From assembly GCF_034931045.1 (NCBI RefSeq), contig NZ_JAYGHH010000028.1, positions 1 to 64,000 on the forward strand: 64,000 nt of DNA. Direction: 5' to 3'. The stretch is from Nodularia sp034931045 (lineage in GTDB: Bacteria; Cyanobacteriota; Cyanobacteriia; Cyanobacteriales; Nostocaceae). Made by a program: the position numbers and the translations under genes. This document shows, in pieces, positions 45,561-56,500 of the stretch. Under the pieces are notes generated by a model, which did not search any database, was not told where the DNA came from, and was given only the letters and a program-made list of their open reading frames with translations. The number at the start of each line of letters is the position of its first letter. Position 1 is the first letter of the stretch.

Positions 45561-47471
45561 TTAATGCAAATTTAAATAGGGAAACTGAATTTTGAATACT
45601 GTCCCATGATGATTTTCTACTGTCATGCTACCTTCTATTTGTTCTGTCACTAAGTCATAAACTAATGAAAGTCCTAAAGAGTCAGTATTACTCCAATCTA
45701 AATTGTGTGGTAAACCAACGCCATTATCTTGAATTACCATTTCAATTTTGTCACCAATGTTATGTAAATCAATAGTAATTGTACCTGTTTTTTGTTGAGG
45801 GAAAGCGTGTTTGATGGAATTCGATAATAATTCATTAATCACTAGCCCACAGGCAATAGCTTGATCAACATTTAAATCAATTTCATCTATATTAGTTTCT
45901 ATTGAAATTGTGCCTGGTTGTATCTGATAAGAGATAAGAATGCTAGTGACTAGATTCTCTATATAGTCAACCACATCTAGTTTGCCGATATTAGGAGAAA
46001 TGTATAAGTTTTTGTGAATCAGCGAAATGGAATCGATGCGATTTTGGCTATCTTGAAAAACTCTGATAATTTCCGGATCTTTGAGTGTTTGAGACTGGAG
46101 TTGTAAGAGACTCGATACAATTTGTAAGTTATTTTTAACTCGATGGTGAATTTCTTTTAATAGAACTTCTTTTTCTAGTAATGCAGTTCTTAAGTTAATT
46201 TCAGCTTTTTGCCTCTCAGCCAATTCATTCTGAGCTTGTTGGAATATGGTCGATTGTTGGATTGCGATCGCAATCTGTACTGTCAGTTGATCCAGCAGAT
46301 CCAGTTGATTATCTTCCCAATTGCGGCTACTAGAGCATTGATGCGCCACCAATAAACCCCACAAATATGATCCAGTATTTTCTTCATCTATTTTGAGCAG
46401 AATCGGTACCACTAAATTAGCTTGAACTTCAAACTGTTCTAACAAATGCAAATGACAAGCACTCAATCCAGCATCATAAATATTAGCGATCGCGCGTTTG
46501 CGTCCTTGGCGATACTCCACACCTCCACCTGTTTGAAAACACGTATCTTCAATTTTTACCCCTAAAGCCACTGTCCATCCTGCTCCCACCGATTCAGCCA
46601 TAATTGTGCCGCTCATATCTGGGGCAAACTGATAGACTATAACTCGATCCACCTTGAGTAAATTCCGCACTTCTTCAACGGTAGTATTAAGAATTTCTTG
46701 CAGGTTTAAAGATTGCCGAATTCGTTGAGCTACAGTTCGCATCAATTGTTCTCGTTCAGCCTGCTTACGTTTTGTAATGTCCGAAAATACAGCTAATATT
46801 GCCGATTCTCCATTAAAAGTTAAATACTGAAGTGAAGCGATCGCCCAAAAATAACTGCCGTCTGCTTTCTTAAGTCGCAATTCATAATTTTGCACTGATT
46901 CATCTTGGGTAAGTGCTGCTAAAATCGCTGTTCTCTCCGCCGGATCATAGTATAAATCTGATGCTGGGCGATTGATTAAATCCTCTGCCGAACAACAAAA
47001 TGTTTGCAGTAATTCTGGATTAGCATATAAAATTGACCCATCAGATGAACGAGAAATAATTAATGGTACAGGAATGGCTTGATAAATTGCTTGAAATCTA
47101 GCCTCATTTTCCTGAAGTTTTTTCTCGATTTCTTTCCGTGCTGTTATATCTCGAATATCTACAAGATGAGCATCATATTCACCATATTTTATAGGGTGTG
47201 TCACAGTCTCAACATGAATGATATTGCCATTTTTGTGACGATGTTTCCATTGACCAGATAAATTGCCAGAATTTTTTTCTGCTAAGTATTTTTGTAAACA
47301 GACAATCTCTTCTAGAAGATAAACATCAGTTATTTGCATTTGCAAAAACTCTTCACGAGAGTAACCATATTGAATAATAGCAGCTTCATTTACATCTAAA
47401 AACTGACCATTTATTTGGTCATATAGCCATACACTGTGAGGATAATTAGCGAAAATTGAACTAAAATTCAT
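45561..47471 (-). CDS. PAS-PAS-GAF histidine kinase with candidate bilin-binding GAF
   Basis: 636 aa, soluble. PAS 1 at ~5-115, PAS 2 at ~120-240, GAF at ~255-405, and a HisKA_2/HATPase domain from ~438 (KEIHHRVKNNLQIVSSLL). The GAF domain resembles cyanobacteriochromes: Cys339-His340 in DAGLSACHLHLLEQFEVQANLVVPIL is the usual bilin attachment site, and EDTCF at 309-312 (Cys311) fits the DxCF second-Cys motif. If both hold, a blue/green dual-Cys photocycle is expected. Many cyanobacterial GAF domains keep part of this text without a chromophore, so this is an inference. Confidence 0.88.
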   Translation of the reverse strand: MNFSSIFANYPHSVWLYDQINGQFLDVNEAAIIQYGYSREEFLQMQITDVYLLEEIVCLQKYLAEKNSGNLSGQWKHRHKNGNIIHVETVTHPIKYGEYDAHLVDIRDITARKEIEKKLQENEARFQAIYQAIPVPLIISRSSDGSILYANPELLQTFCCSAEDLINRPASDLYYDPAERTAILAALTQDESVQNYELRLKKADGSYFWAIASLQYLTFNGESAILAVFSDITKRKQAEREQLMRTVAQRIRQSLNLQEILNTTVEEVRNLLKVDRVIVYQFAPDMSGTIMAESVGAGWTVALGVKIEDTCFQTGGGVEYRQGRKRAIANIYDAGLSACHLHLLEQFEVQANLVVPILLKIDEENTGSYLWGLLVAHQCSSSRNWEDNQLDLLDQLTVQIAIAIQQSTIFQQAQNELAERQKAEINLRTALLEKEVLLKEIHHRVKNNLQIVSSLLQLQSQTLKDPEIIRVFQDSQNRIDSISLIHKNLYISPNIGKLDVVDYIENLVTSILISYQIQPGTISIETNIDEIDLNVDQAIACGLVINELLSNSIKHAFPQQKTGTITIDLHNIGDKIEMVIQDNGVGLPHNLDWSNTDSLGLSLVYDLVTEQIEGSMTVENHHGTVFKIQFPYLNLH

Positions 47472-48274
47472 ACAGTCCTCTTTAAGTATTTCTTCCCAAT
47501 CTAGGAAATTATGTCATCATCCAATTCATATTTTTTCCCACTTAGACTCATTTATTTAAGTATTTGTTTAAAGGTAAATTCAAGTTTAGTTGTAACGAAG
47601 GTATTCTATAAATATTGAATTGTTGACATAACAGCTTTATCAGGGACGTAGTTTGAATTATTCCCAAGTCCCCATTTTTCATTTCACCATTGGCTAAAAA
47701 ACTAGGAAGTTTTGCCGCATGATGTTTTATAGTCTCATTCGATATAGGAATCCGGCTTGGTTCCTGTAGCTTGTGTGGCGTAGCCATATTTACTCGTAGA
47801 GGTAGGGAACAGGAAACAGGGAAGAAAGAATCAAGGTATAGGTCGTTGTGTATGGCTTATGCCACGCCAGCTATCAAAATTCAAATAGGAATCCTATATG
47901 TATCCAAATCTTATCAATAATAACTACTTAATCACGATTTTAGTTTGCCTATTCTTTAAGTAATTTCACTAGTTTGCAATAGTATATGTAACCAGAACAA
48001 TCACATTTTTATCATGTCAATATAGGCAAAATCAAGCAATTTTTCGATGCTAACTAACTATTGAAAAACCATAACAAAGAATGAAATTATATACGTTTGA
48101 ATTATAACACAGTACAAAACTTGCCACCAGAGCGAAAAGACATTATACACGATCAATTTCAGTTGTAATTAGTACCGGATGAGTGGTAGCGCAAAGTGGA
48201 AAATTTGGCAATCTTTAATCCAAAATCTAGTTAGCGTATAGTCATAATCTGTTCGCAAGCAATAAGACTTGATT
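47472..48274. other. Non-coding stretch upstream of nrdJ
   Basis: About 800 bp. Contains GTGTGGCGTAGCCATA at ~47772 and CCACGCCAGC at ~47861, dispersed-repeat fragments. A 79-codon open frame at 47548-47787 begins within the repeat and looks non-genic. No cobalamin riboswitch recognised. Confidence 0.45.
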
Positions 48275-51200
48275 ATGGTTCGAGAGTTAGAAAGAAAACG
48301 TCAGAGTGCAGAATTTCCAGAAACCGCCCCAGCTGCGAATCCTGTCTTTTTTAGAACCTACAGCCGCCGCACAAAGGCAGGGCTGAGGGAAACATGGGAT
48401 GAGGTATGCGATCGCACCCTCCAAGGCATCATTGAGTTAGGGAAGCTCAACCCAGCCGAAATTGCCATCCTAGAGAATATGCAACGCAACCTCAAAGCCT
48501 TACCCAGTGGACGCTGGTTATGGGTAGGTGGTACAGAATGGATCAGCAAACCCAAAAACTTTTCTGGGGCTTATAACTGCACCTCCACCAACCTGCAAGA
48601 CTGGAGCGCTTTCGGGTTGATGATGGATTTAGCGATGATGGGTTGTGGGACTGGAGCCGTTATAGAACCGCAATATATTAATCAATTACCTCCCATCCGC
48701 AATTACTTAAATGTGACGGTAAATGGAGAAATTGGTAGCACATCTCCAGAATTACGCCGTGAATACACCCAAACCCAGATAGAAGGTAATAACGTTATCA
48801 TCCATGTGGGAGATAGCCGGGAAGGTTGGGTAGAATCCTATAAAAGCTTATTGGAACTTTCCACAGATGAACGATTTACAGCAGAAGTGCAAGTAGTGGT
48901 TGATCTGAGCGATATTCGTCAGTCGGGAGAAACTCTCAAGGGCTTTGGAGGGGTGGCTAATCCTGTCAAGTTGCCAGGACTCTATCAGCGTTGTGTATCC
49001 ATCCTCAATAAAGCCAGAGGACGACAATTAAATTCAGTGGAATGCTGTTTGTTAATCGATCAAGCTGCTGTCACAATTGTTGCAGGAAATATACGTAGAA
49101 GCGCGGGGATTCGTCAGTTTATTTCTGACGATGAACAAGGCGCAACTGCCAAAGATAACCTCTGGCAACAGGATGAAAATGGCAACTGGCGTATTGATCC
49201 TGACCGTGACGCTTTACGGATGGCCAACCATACAAGAGTGTTTCACCGTAAGCCCACATTAGAAGAATGTGTTGATGCTGTACGTAAACAATACTACAGT
49301 GGCGAAGGTGCAATTCAATGGGCTGGTGAAGCAGTAGCTCGATCCAACCGTGATTTACTACCAACACAAGAGTTAAAAGTTGATTTCTTGAAATCCTATG
49401 AACAAGGAACAGCAAAAGAGTGGTTACAAGCACACTATCCTGATTTGGATGCCAAAGAACTAGAACATCGTTTAGCTCGTTACGGCTTAAATCCTTGTAT
49501 TACTGCTGACACTTGGATTCACACTGAATTAGGTGCGCGACAAGTCAAAGACTTGATAGGCAAACAATTGAGTGTATATGTCAATGGCGAATTATTCAGC
49601 ACTACAACCGATGGCTTTTGGTTGACAGGAGTCAAACCTGTATTTAAAGTGATCACTCAAGAAGGCTATGAATTGCGTTTAACAGGCAATCATCAGCTAC
49701 TGAAAGTAACAGCCCAAACCCAGAAAAAGCAATACACCGAGTGGGTAGAAACTCAAGATTTGCACCCTGGCGATTCTATTTTGGTTCATAACCATCGTGG
49801 AGTTCAACCTTGGGAAAGCTTTGGTACTTTTGAGCAGGGTTGGTTGCTGGGTAGTCTGATTGGCGATGGTAGCCTTGCTGCAACACAATGGGGTAAAACA
49901 GCCTATCTCCGATATTGGGAAGACACCCAAGACGAAATGGGCAGATATGCTGTAACTTTACTCAAAAATGCGATTGATTTTTCAGGTTCCACAGAATCCG
50001 GGTGCTACCATCAACAGCTAAAACATCGAGTCATCAATTCATCAAACTTGGCTCGATTGGCAGCAGATTATGATGTTACCTTAGAGAACAAAATACCCAC
50101 AGATAAAATTGAGCAAGCCAGCTATGAGTTTTATCGTGGCTTTTTGCGTGGCTTGTTCGATGCTGATGGCAGTGTTCAAGGTAATCAACAAAAAGGTGTT
50201 AGTGTCAGACTGGCACAAAGCAATCTTGAAACCTTGAAGAGAGTTCAAAGAATGCTGTCCCGCTTGGGGATTATTTCTAGAATTTATCAAGAACGTCGTC
50301 CTGAAAGCTATCGTCATCTTCCTGATAGTAATCGTGAACCAGCTTTATATCTCTGTCAGGCACAGCATGAACTGGTGATTGCTAATGATAATATCTCTTC
50401 TTTCCAAACAATCGTGGGATTTCAGGAGCCGAAAAAAGCTGCACGCTTAGAAGAATTATGCGGTCAATACAAACGACAGCTAAATCGTGAGCGTTTCTCA
50501 GTTAAAATCAAAGACATTGTTCCAGATGGTGTAGAAGCAGTTTATGACTGTACTGTGCCTGGAGTTTCTCGATTTGATGCTAACGGCATTGTGGCACACA
50601 ATTGTGGTGAAATTATCGGCTCTAACTTCCATTGTGTCAGTGGTGATACCTTACTAATCACTAGAGATGGAATCCACAAAATTGAAGATGTTGTGGGCTG
50701 TGAAGTTGAAATTTGGAATGGTGAAAAATGGAGTCAAGTCAAACCATTTCAAACAAGTAGCGATTCTCCCCTGTATCGTGTGCGGTTTGGAGACGGTACA
50801 TATTTAGATGTGACTGAGTATCACCGCTTCTTTGTTAAAGATAGGTTTGGCAAGACTTACAAAGAAGTACAAACAAAAGATTTGATGGATACTAGCAAAT
50901 ATAGTATTCACACTGAGCCGTTTACAATTCAGTACGATGACGGATTGAGTATTGATGTCAGCTATGCTTACACTCTGGGCGCAGCTGTAGGAGATGGCAC
51001 AACAGACCAAAATGACAATGCCAAAATTAGGTTATATGGCAAAAAAGCAGCTTTATCTGTTGCAGGAAATAAATCTGCAACCAGAGAGTATGACTACTTA
51101 CCTAGTTTTACAGATGCTACAAACTTAGGTTTTTCTGGGGAATTTCTCAAAAGCCTGAAAATAAATCCAGAAGCCTTAAATGTCATTGCTAGTTGGAATC

Positions 51201-52651
51201 GTGCCGCAATTTTGCATTTTCTGGCTGGTTTAGCTGATACAGATGGCTCAAATACTCACAGCAATGGGATCAGAATTTATATCTCTGACTATGAGCGAGC
51301 ATACCGAGTTCAGTTACTACTAACTAAGTGTGGTATTCGTTCATCTTTGAATCTTTGCGCTCATCAAGGGGCTGTGACTAACTATGGTGTTAGAAGCAAA
51401 GATTTATACTACTTGCAAATAACTGATTGTGGCGAGATTCCTTGTCAGCGATTGGATGTGAGTAAAGGTACAAATGCCAAGTGCAAAGGTAAATGGCAAG
51501 TTGTCAAGGGTGTTGAACAATTACCAGGATTACATAATACTTACTGCTTTAATGAGCCGGAGTATCATAAGGGCGTTTTTGGTAATACACTCACCGGAAA
51601 CTGTAATCTTGCGGAGATACACTTAAATCAAATTGATCCACAGAACTATAAAGAACAGGAGGAGGCTTTCACGGCTGGGGCTTTATCTGTAGCAGCACTT
51701 TTAAATCATCAATTTTTAGAACCCCGCTATCAAGAAAGCCGGGAGTTAGATCCAATTGTGGGGGTTTCTTTCACAGGTTTATTTGATTTCTTTGTTCATG
51801 CTTTTGGTGTTGATTGGCTGCATTGGTGGGAAGAAGGAAGACCGGAAACTCCCCAAGGATTAGCCTTTAAGGAAGAAGAAAAGAAATATTTAACCTTCTG
51901 GAAAGATACGGTGCATCGAGTTGTGTGGGAATATTGCGATCGCCATCAAATAAAACGTCCCAATCGCTGTACTACAGTCCAACCCAGTGGCACTAAATCC
52001 TTGCTCACCGGCGCTAGTTCTGGCTGGCATCCCCCCAAAGCCCAAAGATTTATTCGCCGCATCACTTTTGGCAAAAATGACCCCGTAGCCCTAGCCTGTA
52101 TTGACTACGGTTACAGTGTAATCCCCTCCCAATCTGACAAAGATGAACAGGGTAATTTGTTAAATGATCCTTTTGATCCTCGCGTTAGTGAATGGCTAGT
52201 AGAAATACCCGTAGCCGTATCTTGGGCTGATGTCCCAGGAGCAGACCAAATTGATGTTTCTCAATTCTCTGTACTAGCTCAATTTGATTTTGTCCTCCAA
52301 GTCCAGCGCTGGTATGTGACTCACAACACATCAGCTACCTTAGAATTGCGGTCTGAAGAAGTTGAAGGACTAGGACAAAAGATTTACGAAACCATCCAAA
52401 ATGATCAGGGTTATATCTCCGCAGCACTTTTAGCTCGGTTTGATGACTTACAATCATTCCCCCGGCTACCATTTGAGCCAATAGACAAACTCACATACGA
52501 GCGTTTAAGTCAAGAAGTGAAAGAGCGACGCAACACAGATGATTTTTGTGCAGTTCTCAGCCGCTATGATTCCGGTGAGTTAACAGAAGCTGGCCCTAGT
52601 GGCTGTGACTCTGATAAGTGTATGTTTCCCGACCAGGGGCCAATGTCCTAG
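48275..52651 (+). CDS. nrdJ: Class II (B12-dependent) ribonucleotide reductase with two inteins
   Basis: Precursor of 1458 aa from the ATG at 48275; the spliced enzyme would be 766 aa. It reduces ribonucleoside triphosphates using adenosylcobalamin. Extein landmarks: YNCTSTN (N-terminal redox Cys), NP/CGEI with the thiyl Cys and catalytic Glu, then CNLAEI, and the C-terminal shuttle pair GCDSDKC. These match Lactobacillus leichmannii RTPR residues Asn406, Cys408, Glu410, Cys419 and the C-terminal Cys731/Cys736 pair. Intein 1 sits before the thiyl Cys, intein 2 before the second redox Cys, ten extein residues apart. Both have homing-endonuclease domains. Confidence 0.95.
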   Translation: MVRELERKRQSAEFPETAPAANPVFFRTYSRRTKAGLRETWDEVCDRTLQGIIELGKLNPAEIAILENMQRNLKALPSGRWLWVGGTEWISKPKNFSGAYNCTSTNLQDWSAFGLMMDLAMMGCGTGAVIEPQYINQLPPIRNYLNVTVNGEIGSTSPELRREYTQTQIEGNNVIIHVGDSREGWVESYKSLLELSTDERFTAEVQVVVDLSDIRQSGETLKGFGGVANPVKLPGLYQRCVSILNKARGRQLNSVECCLLIDQAAVTIVAGNIRRSAGIRQFISDDEQGATAKDNLWQQDENGNWRIDPDRDALRMANHTRVFHRKPTLEECVDAVRKQYYSGEGAIQWAGEAVARSNRDLLPTQELKVDFLKSYEQGTAKEWLQAHYPDLDAKELEHRLARYGLNPCITADTWIHTELGARQVKDLIGKQLSVYVNGELFSTTTDGFWLTGVKPVFKVITQEGYELRLTGNHQLLKVTAQTQKKQYTEWVETQDLHPGDSILVHNHRGVQPWESFGTFEQGWLLGSLIGDGSLAATQWGKTAYLRYWEDTQDEMGRYAVTLLKNAIDFSGSTESGCYHQQLKHRVINSSNLARLAADYDVTLENKIPTDKIEQASYEFYRGFLRGLFDADGSVQGNQQKGVSVRLAQSNLETLKRVQRMLSRLGIISRIYQERRPESYRHLPDSNREPALYLCQAQHELVIANDNISSFQTIVGFQEPKKAARLEELCGQYKRQLNRERFSVKIKDIVPDGVEAVYDCTVPGVSRFDANGIVAHNCGEIIGSNFHCVSGDTLLITRDGIHKIEDVVGCEVEIWNGEKWSQVKPFQTSSDSPLYRVRFGDGTYLDVTEYHRFFVKDRFGKTYKEVQTKDLMDTSKYSIHTEPFTIQYDDGLSIDVSYAYTLGAAVGDGTTDQNDNAKIRLYGKKAALSVAGNKSATREYDYLPSFTDATNLGFSGEFLKSLKINPEALNVIASWNRAAILHFLAGLADTDGSNTHSNGIRIYISDYERAYRVQLLLTKCGIRSSLNLCAHQGAVTNYGVRSKDLYYLQITDCGEIPCQRLDVSKGTNAKCKGKWQVVKGVEQLPGLHNTYCFNEPEYHKGVFGNTLTGNCNLAEIHLNQIDPQNYKEQEEAFTAGALSVAALLNHQFLEPRYQESRELDPIVGVSFTGLFDFFVHAFGVDWLHWWEEGRPETPQGLAFKEEEKKYLTFWKDTVHRVVWEYCDRHQIKRPNRCTTVQPSGTKSLLTGASSGWHPPKAQRFIRRITFGKNDPVALACIDYGYSVIPSQSDKDEQGNLLNDPFDPRVSEWLVEIPVAVSWADVPGADQIDVSQFSVLAQFDFVLQVQRWYVTHNTSATLELRSEEVEGLGQKIYETIQNDQGYISAALLARFDDLQSFPRLPFEPIDKLTYERLSQEVKERRNTDDFCAVLSRYDSGELTEAGPSGCDSDKCMFPDQGPMS
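49496..50602 (+). other. Intein 1 of NrdJ (369 aa)
   Basis: Starts CITADTWIHTELGARQVKDL (Cys1) and ends DANGIVAHN before the +1 Cys of CGEIIGSNFH. Block B is seen in LTGNHQLLKV. LAGLIDADG-type endonuclease motifs are GWLLGSLIGDGSL and FLRGLFDADGSVQ. Cys1, terminal His-Asn and Cys+1 are intact, so splicing competence is expected. Confidence 0.93.
50633..51601 (+). other. Intein 2 of NrdJ (323 aa)
   Basis: Starts CVSGDTLLITRDGIHKIED (Cys1) and ends FGNTLTGN before the +1 Cys of CNLAEI. Block B is VTEYHRFFV. LAGLIDADG-type motifs: YTLGAAVGDGTTD and FLAGLADTDGSNTH. The usual penultimate His is replaced by Gly (TGN instead of HN), a known tolerated variant in some inteins. Confidence 0.92.
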
Positions 52652-52717
52652 ATTTCAGGAAAGATGCAGGGGGGAGTTGGTAAATTTACACTCCCAACTG
52701 CTTAACAACCTTTCCTC

Positions 52718-52746
52718 GTAGAGCAGCGATTCATCGCGTGTTTAAC
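52718..52746. repeat. Diverged copy of the GATTxATCGCGT palindrome
   Basis: GTAGAGCAGCGATTCATCGC followed by GTGTTTAAC. Related to the copies at 5061 and 5756; partly self-complementary. Confidence 0.5.
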
Positions 52747-52789
52747 TTTCCAGGTTACGATCAATTCAAATAATAGGAGACGCTCAAAT

Positions 52790-53008
52790 ATGTTCATTGA
52801 TGAATTGTCACCAATATTTAAACAATTGACCAAGCACCCAGTTTCATTTATGGGGGGATTTTTTTCTGGTGTGCTGCGACTCAACCTCAAGGATGACCCC
52901 GTAAAAAGCTGGCTGGATAAACAAATTAACTCAACTGGTTATACTACCCCCAGCAATGAGGCTCATAATGGCAAAGCTAACGGGCCTCAGAGAATTTCCA
53001 TTGATTAA
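52790..53008 (+). CDS. Small conserved-looking protein, unknown function
   Basis: 72 aa. MFIDELSPIFKQLTKHPVSF begins an amphipathic/hydrophobic half with MGGFFSGVLRLNL, followed by DDPVKSWLDKQINSTG and a polar tail. TAGGAGACG provides a ribosome binding site. Might be peripheral to the membrane. No function known to me. Lies between nrdJ and apcE. Confidence 0.6.
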   Translation: MFIDELSPIFKQLTKHPVSFMGGFFSGVLRLNLKDDPVKSWLDKQINSTGYTTPSNEAHNGKANGPQRISID

Positions 53009-53528
53009 AATTTTCACGGATCTCAAAATCGACTAACCCAGAATTTACAGGTGAGGGTAGAACTGGGGAACAGAGAACAGCAAAGAAGCGATAGATTTCT
53101 ACTCAGTCCTGTTTAAAAAAAAATTTTGTGGGGTAGGCATCTTGCCTGCCCTATAACTGTAGCATCTAGTTAATTTTTAATCAGCACATCATAAATTAAG
53201 TTAGTCAGACATTAAAATATATTAAAAAATAATACGTTTACAACAAAATGTGCTGGTAATTTTGTAACGGGTTGATACAAAACGATAGTGAATTTTCGCC
53301 CAAAAAGAATATGTACTGATTCCGGCAAACCCATTTGGATAACAGATTGTACATACTTCTTAATAAATCACCAGCGTCAACGCAAAACGTTTTAATCTAA
53401 AGCTAACTGGGTTAATTAACTGGCAGTTTTGCAGGTAGCACTCTTAGTCCATGCTCACACCGATGTGTCAAGCCTCAAAACAACCCAGATTTAACACATA
53501 AATAAATTAAAGGAGTTTTACAAATCTA
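53009..53528. promoter_or_regulatory. Upstream region of apcE
   Basis: 520 bp without a gene. It holds a dispersed hairpin repeat (53131-53151: GGGTAGGC, ATCTT, GCCTGCCC) and then an AT-rich leader; AAAGGAG at about 53510 is the likely apcE ribosome binding site. Confidence 0.5.
53131..53151. repeat. Dispersed hairpin repeat (GGCATCTTGCC core)
   Basis: GGGTAGGC pairs with GCCTGCCC around ATCTT. This GGCAAGATGCC-type text is common between genes in Nostocales. An A-run lies upstream, so a minus-strand terminator is formally possible, but no minus gene is near. Confidence 0.5.
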
Positions 53529-56500
53529 ATGAGCATTAAGGCAAGTGGTGGAAGCTCCGTTGCACGTCCGCAACTATATCAAACTCTGCCGGTGGCGACG
53601 ATTTCCCAAGCCGAGCAGCAAGACCGCTTTTTGGGAAACGGTGAACTCAGCGAACTAGCAAGCTATTTTGCTTCTGGTGCAAAGCGTCTAGAAATTGCTC
53701 AAACTTTAACGGATAATTCCGAGATTATTGTTTCTCGCGCTGCCAACCGGATTTTTGTCGGTGGTTCGCCCATGGCTTTCTTAGAAAAGCCTAAAGAACG
53801 AGAACTAGCTATGGCTGGGGCGGTTGCTACATCTGAAGCAAGTGTTGCAGAAGGGATGAAACTAGGAACAGTCACCTACGTTGAAAGTCGTGGTGGTTTC
53901 CTAGAAAATTTACGTTCCATATTTAATTCCTCTCCTAGCGGCCCCATACCTCCAGGTTTTAGACCCATCAACGTCGCCCGTTATGGCCCTAGCAACATGG
54001 GTAAGAGCTTACGGGATTTATCCTGGTTCTTGCGTTATGCAACTTATGCAATTGTGGCTGGAGATCCCAATATTATCAGTGTAAACACACGGGGTTTGCG
54101 GGAAATCATTGAAAATGCTTGCTCTACTGAAGCCACATTGGTAGCTTTGCAGGAAATTAAAGCTGCATCACTTTCCTATTTCCGTAAGGATGCTGTGGCT
54201 ACAGAAATTGTGTCTCAGTACATGGATGTTTTACTCAACGAGTTCAAAGCACCCACACCTTCTAACCAAGTTCGTCAACGTCCCTCTGGCGACCAACAAG
54301 GGCTACAACTGCCACAAATTTACTCCGTAGCAGCAGAACGTCGTCCTAAGTTTGCCATGAAGCCTGGTTTATCAGCCAGTGAAAAAATTGAGGTTGTGAA
54401 AGCAGCCTATCGGCAAATTTTTGAGCGCGATATTACCCGTGCTTATAGCTTGTCGATTTCTGACTTAGAATCTAAAGTCAAAAATGGCGATATCTCCATG
54501 AAGGAGTTTGTCCGCCGTCTCGCTAAATCTCCCCTTTACCAAAAACAGTTTTATCAGCCATTTATTAATAGCCGAGTTATTGAACTCGCTTTCCGTCACA
54601 TTTTAGGACGGGGACCAAGTAGCCGAGAAGAAGTGCAAAAATACTTTGCGATTATTTCTAACGGCGGTCTACCAGCTTTGGTTGATGCTTTGGTTGATTC
54701 TGACGAATACGGCGATTACTTTGGCGAAGAGACTGTACCGTACTTGCGTGGTTTGGGTCAAGAAGCCCAAGAATGTCGTAACTGGGGACCACAGCAAGAC
54801 CTGTTTAAATACAGTGCGCCTTTCCGCAAAGTACCTCAGTTTATTACGACTTTTGCGGCTTACGATCGCCCACTACCAGACCAACATCCTTACGGTTCTG
54901 GTAATGACCCCTTAGAAATTCAATTTGGGGCAATTTTCCCGAAAGAAACCCGCAACCCCAGCAGCAGTCCGGCTCCATTTGGTAAGGATACCCGCCGCAT
55001 CTTGATTCACCAAGGGCCTGGGATTAATAATCAATTAAGTAATCCCCAAGCACGGGGCGAGGCTCCTGGTACTCTGGGACGGAAGGTGTTTAAGCTGGAT
55101 CAAGTTCCTTCTACTCTCAGCAGAAAGGGTGGTCAAGGTGTCAGCGTCAAGTTCTCAGAAAGTTCTACCCAAGCGGTAATTAGAGCTATTTACCTCCAAG
55201 TTTTTGGTCGTGACGTTTACGAAGGTCAACGCCTGAAGGTGGCAGAAATTAAGCTAGAAAACGGCGAAATTACTGTCCGCGAGTTTGTCCGCATTTTGGC
55301 GAAGTCGGATTTATTCCGCAAGCTGTACTGGACATCGCTGTATGTTTGTAAATCAATCGAGTATATGCACCGCCGCTTGTTGGGTCGTCCTACCTACGGT
55401 CGTCAAGAAAACAACAAGTATTTTGATATTGCGGCGAAGAAAGGTTTCTACGCTGTGGTTGATGCCATTCTTGATACCCCAGAGTATAGCGAGGCATTTG
55501 GTGAGGATACAGTACCTTACGAACGGTATTTGACTCCGGCTGGTGTGTCCTTGCGTCAGTTGCGCGTTGGTAGTATTCGTGAAGATGTCGGAACTGGGAA
55601 GGTTGAAAAAGTCGAAACACCTCGCTTTGTGGAACTGGGTACAGTCACAGAAAACCGCACCGAACCTGATATCCAATTCCGCATTAATCAAGGTGTTACC
55701 AAGAAGCGCGAACAAAGCAAAGTCTTTAAGCTAATAGCAAATACTAGCAATAAAGTTGCTGTCAATACTTTAATTAGCGCTGCTTATCGTCAGATTTTTG
55801 AGCGTGATGTTGCACCTTACATCATCAAGAATGAGTTTTCAGCTTTAGAAAGCAAGCTGGGTAACGGCGAAATCAGTGTGAAGGAATTTATTGCTGGTTT
55901 GGGTTACTCGAATCTCTACTTGAAAGAGTTCTACACACCCTATCCCAACACCAAGGTGATTGAGTTGGGAACAAAGCATTTCTTGGGACGTGCGCCGATA
56001 GACCAAGCTGAAATCCGTAAGTACAACCAGATTTTAGCTACTCAAGGGATTCGTGCCTTTATTACTGAGATGGTGGAAAGTGCGGAATATAGCCAAGCTT
56101 TCGGTGAAGATACAGTTCCTTATCGTCGCTTCCCCACTCTGCCGGCGGCTAACTTCCCCAATACGCAAAAGCTTTACAACCAACTGACGAAGCAAAATAA
56201 AGATGTGGTTGTGCCGAGCTTTGAGACTGTGAAGCCCCGCATGAACTCAGCGAATATGCCTATTTTAGCGAAGGCGATCGCAGATTTGGCAGCCCAAGCC
56301 AAAGCTATGGACAAAACCAAGCCGTTGTTCATTGAGTTGGGTCGTTCTTTCAATGATGGTCGTGGTCAATCTGTGGAAGTGGGTGTAGGTACTAGCCGCC
56401 GCAAACCAGCACGGATTCACCGCATGACTATGAATACAAATCAAGCAGAGAAGCAACAGGTCATTAATGCTGCTTACTGCCAAATTTTGGATATATTTAG

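Noticed and set aside
47548..47787. 79-codon minus-strand frame
   Set aside because: It begins in a dispersed repeat fragment and has no family resemblance or ribosome binding site.
47900..48274. Cobalamin riboswitch upstream of the B12-dependent nrdJ
   Set aside because: Looked for a B12 box and conserved core; only a short GCCACCAG-like piece is present at 48122.
53131..53151. Hairpin upstream of apcE as attenuator
   Set aside because: It matches a common dispersed repeat and lies about 380 bp from apcE with no T-run on the plus side.
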